From: Taudactylus pleione
Lineage: Eukaryota; Chordata; Amphibia; Anura; Myobatrachidae
DNA length: 64,000 bases
Assembly (NCBI GenBank): GCA_031769625.1
Contig: JAUIMM010000002.1
Span: 1,674,001 to 1,738,000 of the forward strand
Reading direction: 5' to 3'
Position numbers and translations under genes: made by a program. The number at the start of each line of letters is the position of its first letter. The first letter of the stretch is position 1. Positions 11,864 to 32,700 of this stretch are shown here, piece after piece. The notes beneath the pieces were generated by a model. The model saw only the letters and a program-made list of their open reading frames with translations, was not told the DNA's origin and did not search any database.

Positions 11864-11926
11864 CAATATTGAATATATATATATATTTATATATATATAT
11901 TTATATATATATATATATATATAAAA
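11864..11926. repeat. AT microsatellite, unit A
   Basis: (AT)n/(TA)n tract with TTT interruptions; unit B counterpart 57,421-57,480 differs in length. Confidence 0.9.
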
Positions 11927-11969
11927 AAAATTGCAGACCACAGATTTTAGAATATTTAATAAATTATTT

Positions 11970-11979
11970 TTTATTTATT
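11970..11979 (-). promoter_or_regulatory. Candidate poly(A) signals, kinase A
   Basis: Two overlapping AATAAA hexamers on the minus strand about 820 nt past the stop. They are conserved in copy B (57522-57531). If used, the 31-bp VNTR lies inside the 3' UTR. Signal use is inferred only. Confidence 0.35.
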
Positions 11980-12047
11980 GTAAAACCATCCATCGTTCAT
12001 AATTTTGTGTTTTCAGTGCTGGTTATACACCTTTCTTCTTCTGTTAT

Positions 12048-12740
12048 TGCTGTTATGTTGGTAAACAGCCGGTGTTATTGCTGTTATGTTGGTAAACAAC
12101 AGGTGTTATTGCTGTTATGTTGGTAAACAGCAGGTATTATTGTTGTTATGTTGGTAAACAGCAGGTGTTATTGCGGTTATGTTGGTAAACAGCAGGTGTT
12201 ATTGCTGTTATGTTGGTAAACAACAGGTGTTATTGCTGTTATGTTGGTAAACAGCCGGTGTTATTGCTGTTATGTTGGTAAACAACAGGTGTTATTGCTG
12301 TTATGTTGGTAAACAGCCGGTGTTATTGCTGTTATGTTGGTAAACAACAGGTGTTATTGCTGTTATGTTGGTAAACAGCAGGTGTTATTGCGGTTATGTT
12401 GGTAAACAGCAGGTGTTATTGCTGTTATGTTGGTAAACAACAGGTGTTATTGCTGTTATTTTGGTAAACAGCAGGTATTATTGTTGTTATGTTGGTAAAC
12501 AGCAGGTGTTATTGCGGTTATGTTGGTAAACAGCAGGTGTTATTGCTGTTATGTTGGTAAACAGCAGGTATTATTGCTGTTATGTTGGTAATCAGTAGAT
12601 GTTATTGCTGTATTTGATGTTAATAAGCAGATGTTATTGCTGTAATTGATGTTAATAGGCAGGTGTTATTGCTGTAATTGATGATAATAGGCAGGTGTTA
12701 TTGCTGTATTTGATGATAATAAGCAGATGTTATTGCTCCA
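12048..12740. repeat. 31-bp VNTR in kinase A 3' region (about 22 units)
   Basis: Unit TTATTGCTGTTATGTTGGTA followed by AACAGCAGGTG; variants CAGCCGG and CAACAGG alternate in the middle. The last units degrade to TTGATGATAATAAGCAGATG. It begins close behind the kinase stop on the minus strand. Confidence 0.93.
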
Positions 12741-12794
12741 TTTGATTCAGCAGATGAAAATTGCTGTGATGAAACCAGGCAGGATGTTATCAGG

Positions 12795-22443
<9,649 letters not shown>

Positions 22444-22567
22444 ATCAAGAAAAATCAGGAAAAATAAACAAAAATTCGCTAAGCACGAACAAAATCGCCT
22501 TCACACTTCAATAGGTGAAAACACACAAACGTATCTTATGCAGGTAATCAACTGAGCCATCAGCTCT

Positions 22568-22594
22568 ATGACATCATAAAGCTTTGTGACATCA
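22568..22594 (-). promoter_or_regulatory. Paired TGATGTCA sites upstream of kinase A start
   Basis: Two TGATGTCA octamers (CREB/ATF-like, one base from TGACGTCA) lie about 18 bp apart and some 130 nt upstream of the ATG on the minus strand. No clear TATA box was found. A promoter role is a guess. Confidence 0.25.
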
Positions 22595-22982
22595 GCAGCT
22601 GCTGTAGGCCCAGTGTCACTGCCTGTTACCCACAGTTCTATAATACAACCATGTTTACATAAATTACTGGTGGGCCCTGTCCCAAGCACTATGATGGGAA
22701 TCTTTGGGGCTGTGTCCAATGTGTCACCCAAATCTCATATGTAATGACTGTACTTATTTTGCCTATCAGAGTCAGGTGATACCTGTCTGTCTGTACTGGC
22801 TGCTGTGATATATAATTCTCCCGGATCCCGCTCGTACTTCCAAGACCATTTTCCTACATTATTTCCTTCTTCTCTGATTTTCACTTATTATGAAACTAAA
22901 TCAAAACAAAAACATCAAAGAAAATGGGCTGCTATAGTGTGATGCACAGGTTACACTCAGCTTTTATTTTATATCAGTAAAG

Positions 22983-24117
22983 GTGCGTACACACGTAGCG
23001 ATTTTAAAGAGCGATTTGAACAATAATGATATCGATATCGATATAAATGAAAACGCTCATTTAAAAGGTCCCTACCAACTTACCTGCGACCAGCAATGCA
23101 TGGCCACGTATGGACGACTGCGATATCATCCATCCGCCGTGCATGTCGGTTAACTTGCTAGATTTTGAGCAAGTTACTATAGGGACTCGCGATTGATGAT
23201 CACGGATTGATATAGTCGGCGGTAACTTGGTGGTGTGCTGGATGATTGATATTGATCATCCAGCATACCAGGGAGGATGTAATAATAAAGATGCCCAGCA
23301 TTTGTGGGCTACATGCTAAAGTAGCCAGTATTCACCCTGCATGCAGAAATAAAATACATGTATTTGCACTCCTTGCATTTTAACATGGATTACTTTTGTT
23401 GATGTTCCTTCCATCTCGGGATAAGCCCCTCAATCTCATGTTAGGGGTGTTGCGAAAGAGGGCCAAATGTAATAGGCCATGATTTGTGGAAGCTGCCATG
23501 ATCCCAGCAAGATAGTCTTTACATTTAAAGCAGCGATTAGGTAAGAGGCAATATTAGTTTTAAACCGAGTGACTATCTCACCAGAATTGTGCCGGCTCCT
23601 GTAAATCACGGGCTATTACATTTGGCCCAGAATTTTTAATATCTACGCTAGGGGGTAAATTTACTAAAGTGAGAGTTTTTAGAAGTGAGTTTTAGAAGAG
23701 ATATTGCCCATAGCAACCAATGAGATTCTACTTAACATTTAACTAGCACCTTCTAGAAGATAATAGCTAAAATCTGATTGGTTGCTATGGGCAACATCTC
23801 TTCTAATGTAGCGATCTGCTCGCAATACGATATCTCTGCCAGATCGCTATGCACCCTCCCTGGTGTGCTGGGTAAATGATATCGATCACCTAGCACATAC
23901 TTACCATCGACTATAGCGACCCATGATCATCGATCACGGGTACCTATAGTAACTTGCTTGAAATCGAGCAAGTTGACCAGCATGCACGGCCGATGGACGA
24001 TATCACTATCATCCATGTGTGGCTGCGCATCACTGGTCGATGGTAAGTTGGTAGGGTAATTTTTAATGAGCGATTTAAATGATAACATTAATGATAACGA
24101 TATCATTATCAGTCAAA
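22983..24117. mobile_element. Remnants of ACACAC-ended MITE family and nested elements
   Basis: Left end GGTGCGTACACACGTAGCGA resembles the 14,061 MITE; many GATATCGAT words follow, and a second GATAACGATATCATTATC block lies at 24,090-24,117. Split by the element starting near 23,651. Confidence 0.5.
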
Positions 24118-24673
24118 CTCAGGCCCTGAATCAGAGCCGGATGCTCTGACAGAGCGCTCGCTCTGAATCAGGGCCGGACTTCCTGATTTTTAGAGCGGCC
24201 TCCTGCCCGCTCGCATAGATGTGGGTGACCACCCACAGCTATAGCGAGCGGGCAGGAAGATGGTCGCGATGGTCAAGACCATCGCGACTATCGGGCTTGC
24301 GATGAGACCCTTGTGGTAGGGTCTCGTTGCTGCAAGCCTGGAAGTGCTTTCGGCTCTATCAGAGCCAAAAGCACTCCCACTGACATCACTTGTGATGTCA
24401 GTGGGGCCGGCCCCAGATGGTAGGCTTTCCCATGGGAACGCCTCCGTCTGGCCAGCCATGCCCCCGGCTCGCCCACCAAAGGGGGCGTGCTGTCACTCAC
24501 CATCGACAGCACGCCCCCTTTGTAGCGAGACCTGGAGCGACGGTTTGCCCGTCGCTATCCGTGTCTCGTGCATGCGCATGACAGAGCCGCCTCCGTTGTG
24601 CGCATGCGCACTGGCGAGCGGGTCTGGATCAGGCCCTCACTTCTAAAAACGATTAATTTAGTAACTTTACCCC
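23651..24673. mobile_element. MITE with GGGGTAAATTTACTAA ends, containing nested MITEs
   Basis: Left end GGGGGTAAATTTACTAAAGT and right end TTTAGTAACTTTACCCC are inverted; the subterminal TTTTTAGAAGTGA / TCACTTCTAAAAA also pairs. The element at 24,122-24,636 is nested in it. Confidence 0.7.
24122..24636. mobile_element. MITE with GGCCCTGAATCAG ends
   Basis: Ends GGCCCTGAATCAGAG / CTGGATCAGGCCC, target duplication TCA (24119-24121, 24637-24639). Same family as 28,666 and 36,199; these 3-bp duplications fit PIF/Harbinger-type insertion. Confidence 0.7.
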
Positions 24674-24675
24674 TA

Positions 24676-25628
24676 GTGGTCAAAAGTTTTACAACAACCC
24701 CATTTTTTTTCAGTTTTTATTGAAACTTCAGCAATTCAAGTTAATAAGTCCAGTTAATAATAACTCCAGTTAATAACCTTACATAGGGAAGTGGTGAGCT
24801 GCTAGTTAGAGGATAAGGAAAAATAGCCTAACTTGATGTAAATTTCAGACTTTAAAGAACTTACAGCTGTTCTGCAGCAATGACAAAGAGGCTTGCCTGA
24901 GCCATGATATACCGCCAGTGGTCTACTGAAGACTGGAAGAAGGTCTTATGGGCTGATGAATCCAAATGTTAAATCATTGGCTCACCATGCAGGGTTTGTA
25001 CGCTGTAGAGTAAACGAAAGGATGGTTCATCAATGTGTGGGGTATAATTACTAGGCCTCAACTTGTAAAAGCCACCATTTCTACACATGTTTAAGACCAA
25101 AATTTAAAAGGGCAATGCTTTTAATGGCAAAACACTCCATGTTTTAGATTAGGGTCATTGTCCTTTTAAATTTCAGGCTGAAACACACCAGGAAGTGGCG
25201 GCTAGCTTAGTAAATAAACTCTTGTGACACCAACTGTCAATATATAAAGTAGGAAGCATGATCGTCTGGGGCTCCTTTGCTGGATCCAAAGTCAGCAACT
25301 TGCATGAAGTTACTGTCACCTTGAGCCACAAGGGTGACCTCAGCATTTTGCAGTGCCATGCAATACCCTCTGGTCTGTGCCTAATTGGTCAAGAGTTCAT
25401 TGTACAGCAATAACCTGAAACATATGTCCAGTCTATGTCAGAACTGCCTTCCGAGGAATAAAACTAGACGCTAGGCTTCATATCATGGAGTGGCCACACA
25501 GTCTCCTGGCTTAAACCCAATTGAGCTGGCTTGGGATGAACTGGACAGAAGGGTAAAAGCAACCAACCATTAATCTTAACACATCTGTGAGAACTTCTAC
25601 AACAGTGTTAGGAAGAACTCCCCAAACT
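24676..25628 (+). pseudogene. Tc1/mariner transposase relic, plus strand
   Basis: Translated pieces YRQWSTEDWKKVLWADES, MIVWGSFAG and SWLKPN near 25,510 match the middle and end of Tc1-type DDE transposases (second catalytic Asp in ADES, then the SPDLNPIE-like region). Many stops and frameshifts interrupt it. The N-terminal DNA-binding part was not found. Confidence 0.75.
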
Positions 25629-25631
25629 CTT

Positions 25632-26140
25632 GGCCAGATTCAGAGATGTACGTAATACTGTTAGTTACGCAGATCGAGCGATTGTTGGGCATTGCGCGGG
25701 TGTACGCCGCACTGTGCATGCGCAGCAATTGTTTTGCAACTACGCTCGCACAGAGGAGTCAATCGCAGAGTGAGTGACAGGTAGTCAGCGTTTGGGGGAG
25801 ATAACAGGGGGTGACTAGAGAAATGCAGCCGTGTCTGACCAATTAAACGCCATTTCATGGGTGGGCATAAATGAGCCATTCCGATCTCCTTCACAGCATG
25901 AGAGCTCTCTGCGTGTCTGTCGCTGTGTGTGAAACAGGTCAGACTTGTCGCATACGCTGCATGGCTGTGTTGATGTTACCGATGGTTATGCTGGTGTGAG
26001 ACATTGGACGGCTATGAGAAGGCAGCAGTGGGCATCCCTATGCCCGGGCAAGCTTTGGAAACATTAGTATATTTTCGTAATTGCGACCCATGAAAAATTG
26101 CCACTGCGACTTCATTAGCATCCATCTCTGAATCAGGCCC
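25632..26140. mobile_element. MITE with GGCCAGATTCAGAG ends
   Basis: Ends GGCCAGATTCAGAGATG / CATCTCTGAATCAGGCC are inverted over 17 bp. Same broad family as the other GGGCCTGATTCAG elements. Confidence 0.7.
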
Positions 26141-26167
26141 TCTGTTTGATTTCCATTGTAGAAAGAA

Positions 26168-26536
26168 CATACATGCCTACTCTCCCGGAACCTGTGTGAG
26201 ACTCACAATATTTTGGGTAGACCCCCGCAACCCCCCGGTAGAGCAGGCACTTCTTCCACATTCTGCCCACATTCTGTCCATAGTGAAGTGGGCAGAATGG
26301 AGAGAATCTTACCGTGATTCCGTGATCCGTCGGGAGGGGGCGGGGCTTAATGATGCGTTTCTATGATAATTACGTCATTTAGCCCCACACCCTACCTAAA
26401 TGTCTGTGATTCCTGGCATTTCAATGTGAGGGGAGGGGCCTAATGATGCAATCATCTGCCCCGCCCCCATCACTGCCCACCGGCATCTAGGGATGGAGAC
26501 TTCTTCCGGACAGCAGACTACAAATGTTGGTAGGTA
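26168..26536. mobile_element. Probable MITE (CATGCCTACTCTCCCGG end)
   Basis: Begins TACATGCCTACTCTCCCGGA and ends near GTTGGTAGGTATGA, weak inverted similarity; internal CGGGGCTTAATGATGCG motifs in both orientations. Confidence 0.5.
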
Positions 26537-26744
26537 TGAGAAAGAATGACTGTGAGTCCAAAATGGGGATTCAATTTTGTACAATGAGACATTAAACTGC
26601 ATGTACTTCACTAAGAGCTGGGAAATGTGGTTGTTCTAAATCTTGTGATTGATAGTGTATATTGTCTTACTAACCACTCACCAATAGTAATTATACTACA
26701 ACCATAAGGTCAGTAATGTGGGTGCTTATAATGGGATCAGGATG

Positions 26745-27290
26745 ATCGGCCGCATGGCCGGCGGTTCAAATCCTGGCAGCAGCAGCCCGACAGAGGAGGA
26801 AATCCTGATGGTCTAGAGAGGTAAGTATAACTAATCTAATTCCCTCCATAACCCTAACCCTTCTTTTGGGTGCCTAACCCTAACCTCCCCTTCCCCGCCA
26901 CCTAAACCTAAGTCCCCCGGGGGGTGCCTAACCCTACACTCCACCCGGGGGTGCCTAACCCTAACCCCCCCTTCACCTAGCCTAACCCTAAATCCCCCTG
27001 GGGGGAAGGGTTAGGCACCCCAGGGGGATTTAGGGTTAGGCTGACCCTAACCTCCCGGGGGAGTGCCTAACCCTAAGTCCCCCCCGGGAGCCCTAAACCT
27101 AACCCTCCCCCCGTGGCTGTCCATGGCCGGTGCCCGGTATCCTTTTGATCAGGATGCCAGGTGCCGGTCTCCCGGCATAGGTAAAATTACAGGCGTCGGG
27201 ATTTCGACGCCTGTCATTTAACCCTTGCTGGGATTAAGCAGACAGGAAGTCGGCGGTCAGCATTGCATCTGCCTGCTTCCCGACTGCTTC
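26745..27290. mobile_element. Element with CCTAACCC/CCCCCGGGG internal repeats
   Basis: Degenerate GTGCCTAACCCTAACCTCCC repeats lie between flanks with GGCCGGCGG / CCGGCATAGG words. Same structural type as 9,931-10,487. A local palindrome at 26,985-27,040 (AAATCCCCCTGGGG) is internal. Confidence 0.5.
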
Positions 27291-27812
27291 CCCTTATAAT
27301 CTGTATAGTGTTTGAGATTATGGAGCATTGAATAGGAATAGAAGTTAGGACATATCTCTATTACTTATCTCAGGGGGGGACACTAATGGTAAGCCTGGTC
27401 ACTGGGTGATCCTAAAATATTTTATATGTTTTATTTTTATAGTACAAATCCTTAATTATTATTATGGGGTGTGTCCACTATTATATGTTTGAGAATTACA
27501 TGATACAGTGGTAATACTGACATGCATTGTGCTAATGGTGCTTCAATAAGTTTTATTTCTCATGTCTCTAATGTGAGTATTTCATAGAATATTTATTATT
27601 GTAATGTAAGAACTCGGGAGGAGAAGATCCCTGACAGGTGCTCACTGTCATAGTGTCCCTAGCAGGGTCCTCCTTCTGAGCGCCATTGAAGACCATCAGT
27701 AGGGACCATCAGTAGGGACCTCCGGCTGTTGTCACTAAGGGAGAAAAGAATAGAATAATCTATTCAGCGCGTATCATCCTTTAGGTTGCCAAGCAAGGGA
27801 ACACTCACGGGC

Positions 27813-28274
27813 AGGGCCAGATTAAGGCATGTGGAGACCCTGGGGCAACTAAGCTAAAGGGGCCCCCTCCAAGCCACATAAAGCCTACACCACACCCGCA
27901 AGCCACATGGAGCATATCCACCCCTCCTACCGCCTTACCCCTGATTACTCACCTCCTGTGATTCTGGCTGTTACATCACAGTCAGTGCTGCTGCATAGAG
28001 CGCAGAGTAGCTCCTGAGGCCACACATCAGTGATCAGCTTCACAAACGTCATGTGTCACGTGACAATGATGAGGGGACTCGGGAACCGCTCTGTGCTGTA
28101 TGCAGCAGTACCGACAGTGCTGCTGCATTCAGAACATAGGGCTGTGGCAGCTGAGCCCCCATCCGGGAAGATACTTGTTCTCGACAGTGTCACACCGACC
28201 CTGTGTGGGGACCCCTCTGTGTGTGGGGGTTACAGAGCGATCGACCCTGTTACCCCCTCTTAATCCGGTCCTGC
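27813..28274. mobile_element. Probable MITE (GGGCAGGGCCAGATTAAGG end)
   Basis: Left GGGCAGGGCCAGATTAAGG and right TTAATCCGGTCCTGCTC are inverted, imperfect. No coding content. Confidence 0.55.
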
Positions 28275-28455
28275 TCATGGTTGATGGTGACCTTCACTGG
28301 GAGGGTAAACGGTCATCACAGGCACTGGTGCCTCAGCCACCCAGGTATCACCTAATAGTACTTGTGCACTGAGGGTGAAATGCGGGTGTGCACGGATCAC
28401 TGATACCGGAAGGAAGGGGACAAGGACAGGACACACACACAGAGTGTATACTCAC

Positions 28456-28496
28456 CATTGTAATACTTGTCACCTTGCTTGAGGGTCACACAGCAC
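28456..28496 (-). other. Exon-like 41-nt segment
   Basis: On the minus strand ATCTCCTCACAG precedes and GTGAGT follows; the middle frame codes CCVTLKQGDKYYN. Good splice signals and an open frame suggest an exon, but no neighbouring exons, no homologue recognised and no link to the kinase 6 kb away. Confidence 0.25.
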
Positions 28497-28665
28497 CTGT
28501 GAGGAGATATTCCACAGCCACCCACACAACTACCTCCATACTAACCTAACAATGTGTCACCCGACTAACCAACCGCTACCTAACATAACACGGCCCTAAC
28601 TACAACTGGCCTAGTGTGACAACAATACACAATAACTCAGGTGTGGTGCACTATACTAAAGCTAA

Positions 28666-29089
28666 GGGGCTGATTCAGAGGTGGATGCTATGGCTGCGTC
28701 TTTCTTCTCAGCGCACCTGCAAATCTCTGCTAATATCACAGCTGATGGGCTTCCTACTAAGACTGGTAGGAATCCGTTGCTTGTGTACAAAGGCGCTCCA
28801 TCGGTCACACCATCGGACATTAGAGCTGCTCAGAATGTCCATTGTATCATGGCTGCCAGTGCAAATACATCTTAGGACAGTCACTGGTAGTGTCACACCT
28901 TCACCTGGCTAGCCACCCCGTTACCTCCCAGGACCTCTTATCAAAGTTCCTTCCTGCATTTGAAATTCTGCGATCGCTGACAGTAATCATCGGAGAGCAT
29001 GCGCAGTGTGACTCAGATATGTGCGCAGTACAAATTTCATTGGCCACCTGCACAATGATTGGTGCAGCGTCCACATCTTTATCAGGCCC
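28666..29089. mobile_element. MITE with GGGGCTGATTCAGAGG ends, TAA target duplication
   Basis: Ends GGGGCTGATTCAG / TTATCAGGCCC with exact TAA on both sides (28663-28665, 29090-29092). 424 bp, non-coding. Confidence 0.75.
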
Positions 29090-29364
29090 TAAGTGACAAT
29101 CTGCTCTTCAGCTAGACAATGTCTCAGCATAAGACAGCAAGGTCCAGAATTACACTCAGGCAGACAGCAATTTACATTAATGGTATAGAATTTGGTGGGA
29201 AACCTGCTGATAACACCTGGTGGTGCAGTGGGTAGTGTGGCAGCAGTCAACCCCTCACACCAGAGACACCAACAAGGGGAGTATGCAATGTCCATGGGCT
29301 TAGCGCCCAAGTTTAAATTGCCCATAGAATGTCTCCTGCACAGGGTTCACATCCAAAGCTAAAT

Positions 29365-30000
29365 CATCTCCCAAAGTCTAGTGCCACAAGATAAATAAGT
29401 CCCCACAGGCCTAGTGCCACAAGATAAATCATCCCTCACAGGCCTAGTGCCACAAGATAAATCATCCCTCACAGGCCTAGTGCCACAAGATAAATAAGCC
29501 CTCACAGGCCTAGTGCCGCAAGATAAAGAAGCTCTCATAGGCCTAGTGCCGCAAGATAAATAAGCCCTCATAGGCCTAGTGCCGTAAGATAAATAAGGCC
29601 TCATAGGCCTAGTGCCGCAAGATAAATAAGCCCTCATAGGCCTAGTTCCGCAAGATAAATAAGCCCTCATAGGCCTAGTGCCACAAGATAAATAAGCCCT
29701 CATAGGCCTAGTGCCGCAAGATAAATAAGCCCTCATAGGCCTAGTGCCGCAAGATAAATAAGCCCTCATAGGCCTAGTGCCACAAGATAAATAAGCCCTC
29801 ATAGGCCTTGTGCCGCAAGATAAATAAGCCCTCATAGGCCTAGTGCCGCAAGATAAATAAGCCCTCATCGGCCTAGTGCCACAAGATAAATAAACCCTCA
29901 TAGGCCTAGTGCCGCAAGATAAATAAACCCTCATAGGCCTAGTGTCACAAGATAAATAAGCCCTCATAGGCCTAGTGCCGCAAGATAAATAAGCCCTTAA
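29365..30000. repeat. 33-bp minisatellite (about 19 units)
   Basis: Unit GCCCTCATAGGCCTAGTGCC plus GCAAGATAAATAA. The period is a multiple of 3, so a 230-residue minus-strand frame of RAYLSCGTRPM repeats stays open; no other coding signal. Confidence 0.93.
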
Positions 30001-30462
30001 CACTAAACCATCCATGACGCATCGAAATTTGTATGCGATGCATCCTGCCACTCTTTGTATGAATGCCAGTGTTAATTACGCCGGTAAGTATGGAGAAAAA
30101 TGCAAAGGACAGCTCTCTCAGTAAGATCTGTTGTTTGCAATAGAAGGACTTCCAGGTCTATGACCAAGAGGTCCCCCTAGTGTCCTCCTGTGCATGCGCA
30201 GATGGAAGTGCACCACAGGGGGTGCTGGGAGGGGTCCAATTAGATTACTTAACATGCAGGGGTGGATTGGAATGGAAAACCAGCCCGGGAAATTTCTGGA
30301 AGCAGCCCTAATGAGGGCGGGGTCTGTCATGGGGGATACACCCTCCTCATAGGAACTAATTCACTTGCAGCCTTCCTTGCATTTTTTGCAGCAATTGTGT
30401 CTGTGACATTATACGAATGCTGCTACAGAGCCCTTCTCTGGTGTACATCCATGCGTCTAACT
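30001..30462. other. Non-coding, unresolved
   Basis: Contains the CpG-bearing word CATGCGCAG and a possible element start near 30,260 (GGGGTGGATTGGAATGGAAA) but no delimitable feature. Confidence 0.35.
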
Positions 30463-30464
30463 CC

Positions 30465-31024
30465 GGGGCCCATTTATCAAAGTGCATTTGAGGTAAATTC
30501 CCCGAAAACACCTGTTTTCGGGGGTTTACCTCAAATGCTTAGTATCCCCCGAATGTATGAAGGAGGGACCGCAGCAGGTATCTCCGATACCTGCTGTGAT
30601 CCCTCCATTGCCGCCGGCAGCCGCCTCCCCCATAGGTTTCTATGGGGGATGCGATGCTGCCAAATTTATCAATATCAGGAATGCAAAGCATTCCCGATAT
30701 TGGCCCCAGCAGCTAACGCTATCTAAAGATAGCGTTAGCCGCTGTTTCCTATGGGCACTTACCGCATATCAGCCGGCGGAGGGATCTGCCAGATCCCTCC
30801 GCCGGCAATGGGCACCGCTCATGTGCAGCCCGTGGTACTGCGCATGCGCAGAAGCCCCGACTGCCCTCCGGAGACATTGCAGGGACGGGCTCTTTTCGGA
30901 GCCCATCTCCCTGCATGTCCCGGATAATACATCCGGCAGATAGGATTGCATTTTGCAATGCGATCAGGGGTGATACTGCATGCCCTGATCGCATTGCAAA
31001 ATGCGATCATTAATAAATGGGCCC
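30465..31024. mobile_element. MITE with GGGCCCATTTATCAA ends
   Basis: Ends GGGCCCATTTATCAA / TTAATAAATGGGCCC are inverted. Several inner perfect hairpins (CGAAAACACCTGTTTTCG, GGAGGGATCTGCCAGATCCC). Frames inside are artefacts. Confidence 0.75.
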
Positions 31025-31278
31025 CCAAGTCCTATAATGCTGTATACTATGCCTTAGTGGTACTTGCTATATGAAATAACTACAATGAGGACATGTATAT
31101 TTACATAATGGCACTGCAGATCGCAGTCACTATTATTGTCTATGGGGGACTACGATCTCAGCCCTATGTACCAAACACCAAAATGCAAAGTTTGACCCCA
31201 TTAATTTTCACCATCTTCAGATATCCAGAAGTGCACATATATTTTAATGGTTTTTCATTATATTTTCACCACCATACA

Positions 31279-31313
<35 letters not shown>

Positions 31314-31372
31314 GTTATTTATATAGCGCACACATATTCCGCAGCGCTGTACAGAGTATATTTGGCCATTCA
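31279..31372. repeat. (TTA)n with conserved TATAGCGC...CCGCAGCGCTGTACAGAG tail
   Basis: About ten TTA units, then TATTTATATAGCGCACACAT and ATTCCGCAGCGCTGTACAGA, a tail I recall from many amphibian interspersed repeats. Family not named. Confidence 0.6.
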
Positions 31373-31647
31373 CATCAGTGATACACTATTTTTATTCGGT
31401 GCACTGATATTTACATTTGTCTCATTGATTTGATACACATTGTTGCAGTGCCGTGCCTCCTGGTGATGCAGCTCGCCGTGCATCCGTGGTTGCTGGGTGA
31501 CGAGCAGATCCCCCTGCTTCTGCCAGAATTCCCGCTGGCCATGCTGTGGGGACGTCCAGCGCTGAAACAATCCGAGTTATTCATTTGCTCACTCCATTAT
31601 AAGGTAAGCGCTATTGTATTTTCACGATTGCTTGTTAATGTACAGTC

Positions 31648-31676
31648 CGGATGAAAAGGTCTTAGGACCTTGAAAC
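31648..31676 (+). ncRNA. Hammerhead-ribozyme-like core in pLTR-like leader
   Basis: CGGATGA, then AAGGTC/GACCTT hairpin, then GAAAC. This is the hammerhead core order with one changed base in CTGATGA. Hammerheads are known in pLTRs of Penelope-like elements. Confidence 0.4.
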
Positions 31677-31822
31677 ATCAATTTCATCTGTACCTTATGA
31701 TTTTGTTTACTTAAACACATTTGAACACCATTGGATTTTGGAGTGCCGCCTAATTTTTTTCCTTTCAATTGTGGTGCTGCCATGAATCGTTACAGGAAAT
31801 ACTTGCATATAGACATATGTTT

Positions 31823-31902
31823 GTACATAGATTTGACCTTAGAGCGACTGGCTAGTTGGTTAAAATGAATAAATAATATCTTGTAATAATCAATCTGTAC
31901 AA
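31823..31902 (+). repeat. pLTR-like repeat, copy 1
   Basis: Contains GACTGGCTAGTTGGTTAAAA and AATATCTTGTAATAATCAAT. A direct copy lies at 32,644-32,700 and an inverted copy at 34,083-34,163, bracketing the Penelope-like fragment and the foldback. Confidence 0.75.
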
Positions 31903-31987
31903 AAAATAAATAAATATATATATATATAATCGGGCAAAGGTGCGGCACTCTCAATAAATTGAACACGACAACTGTGTGTGTAATATC

Positions 31988-32022
31988 AACGTTTCAGTAC
32001 ATTGACGTACTATCTTCAGGAT
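31988..32022 (-). ncRNA. Hammerhead-ribozyme-like core, minus strand
   Basis: CCTGAAGA, stem AGTAC-loop-GTACT, then GAAACGTT. It fits CUGANGA - helix II - GAAA exactly. It lies ahead of the Penelope-like frame but on the opposite strand. Confidence 0.45.
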
Positions 32023-32643
32023 AACAATACATACAAAAAGTTCTTACCTTAAATACTGTAACACCACCAGTGAAAACCGCGCAGGGAGCGGGACCAGCCA
32101 CCCATCTGGAGTTAGCTATAGATGACGTCATCATGTCCGCAACATCGCGGGCGTGTGACAGAGTGCCCATCACCAGGCAACCAAAGTAAACATATTAAAT
32201 ACAGCGCTGTAGCTGAAATACAGAGAGAAATAAACAACACCATTCACTGAGCGACTATTTCCGTGCCAAGATGATCCCTAGGGGTTTTAGAATTAATAAT
32301 TGCCCTATCATTGGCTGTTATGACCCACAGTTTTGCAAGAGATGGATCGCAATCCTTAACAAATGCTCATTTGATCTAATACTTTTAGTCATCGAGCAAT
32401 CCAGGAAAGAGTTAACAACAGTTAAAGAGCGGATCAAATCTTTTGAAAATAAATACACACCCATTTTGACCAATGATTGTGATATCGATTGGGCTCACAA
32501 AATGAATAATCAGATTGGCATATACAAACATGACTTAATTAAGTTCAAAAAAACTCAACAGGGTGGAATTGGACTATGAGCATACAGTGTATCAGTGGTT
32601 AAGCGGAGGTCAACAGAGTACATCAAGGCGTCCTTTCTTTAGA

Positions 32644-32700
32644 TGACTGGCTAGTTGGTTAAAATTAGTAAATAATATCTTGTAATAATCAATCTGTTCA
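32644..32700 (+). repeat. pLTR-like repeat, copy 2
   Basis: Direct copy of 31,848-31,902, interrupting the Penelope-like reading frame. Confidence 0.75.

Noticed and set aside
29359..30051. 230-residue Cys/Arg repeat protein
   Set aside because: Pure 33-bp minisatellite translation with no other coding evidence.
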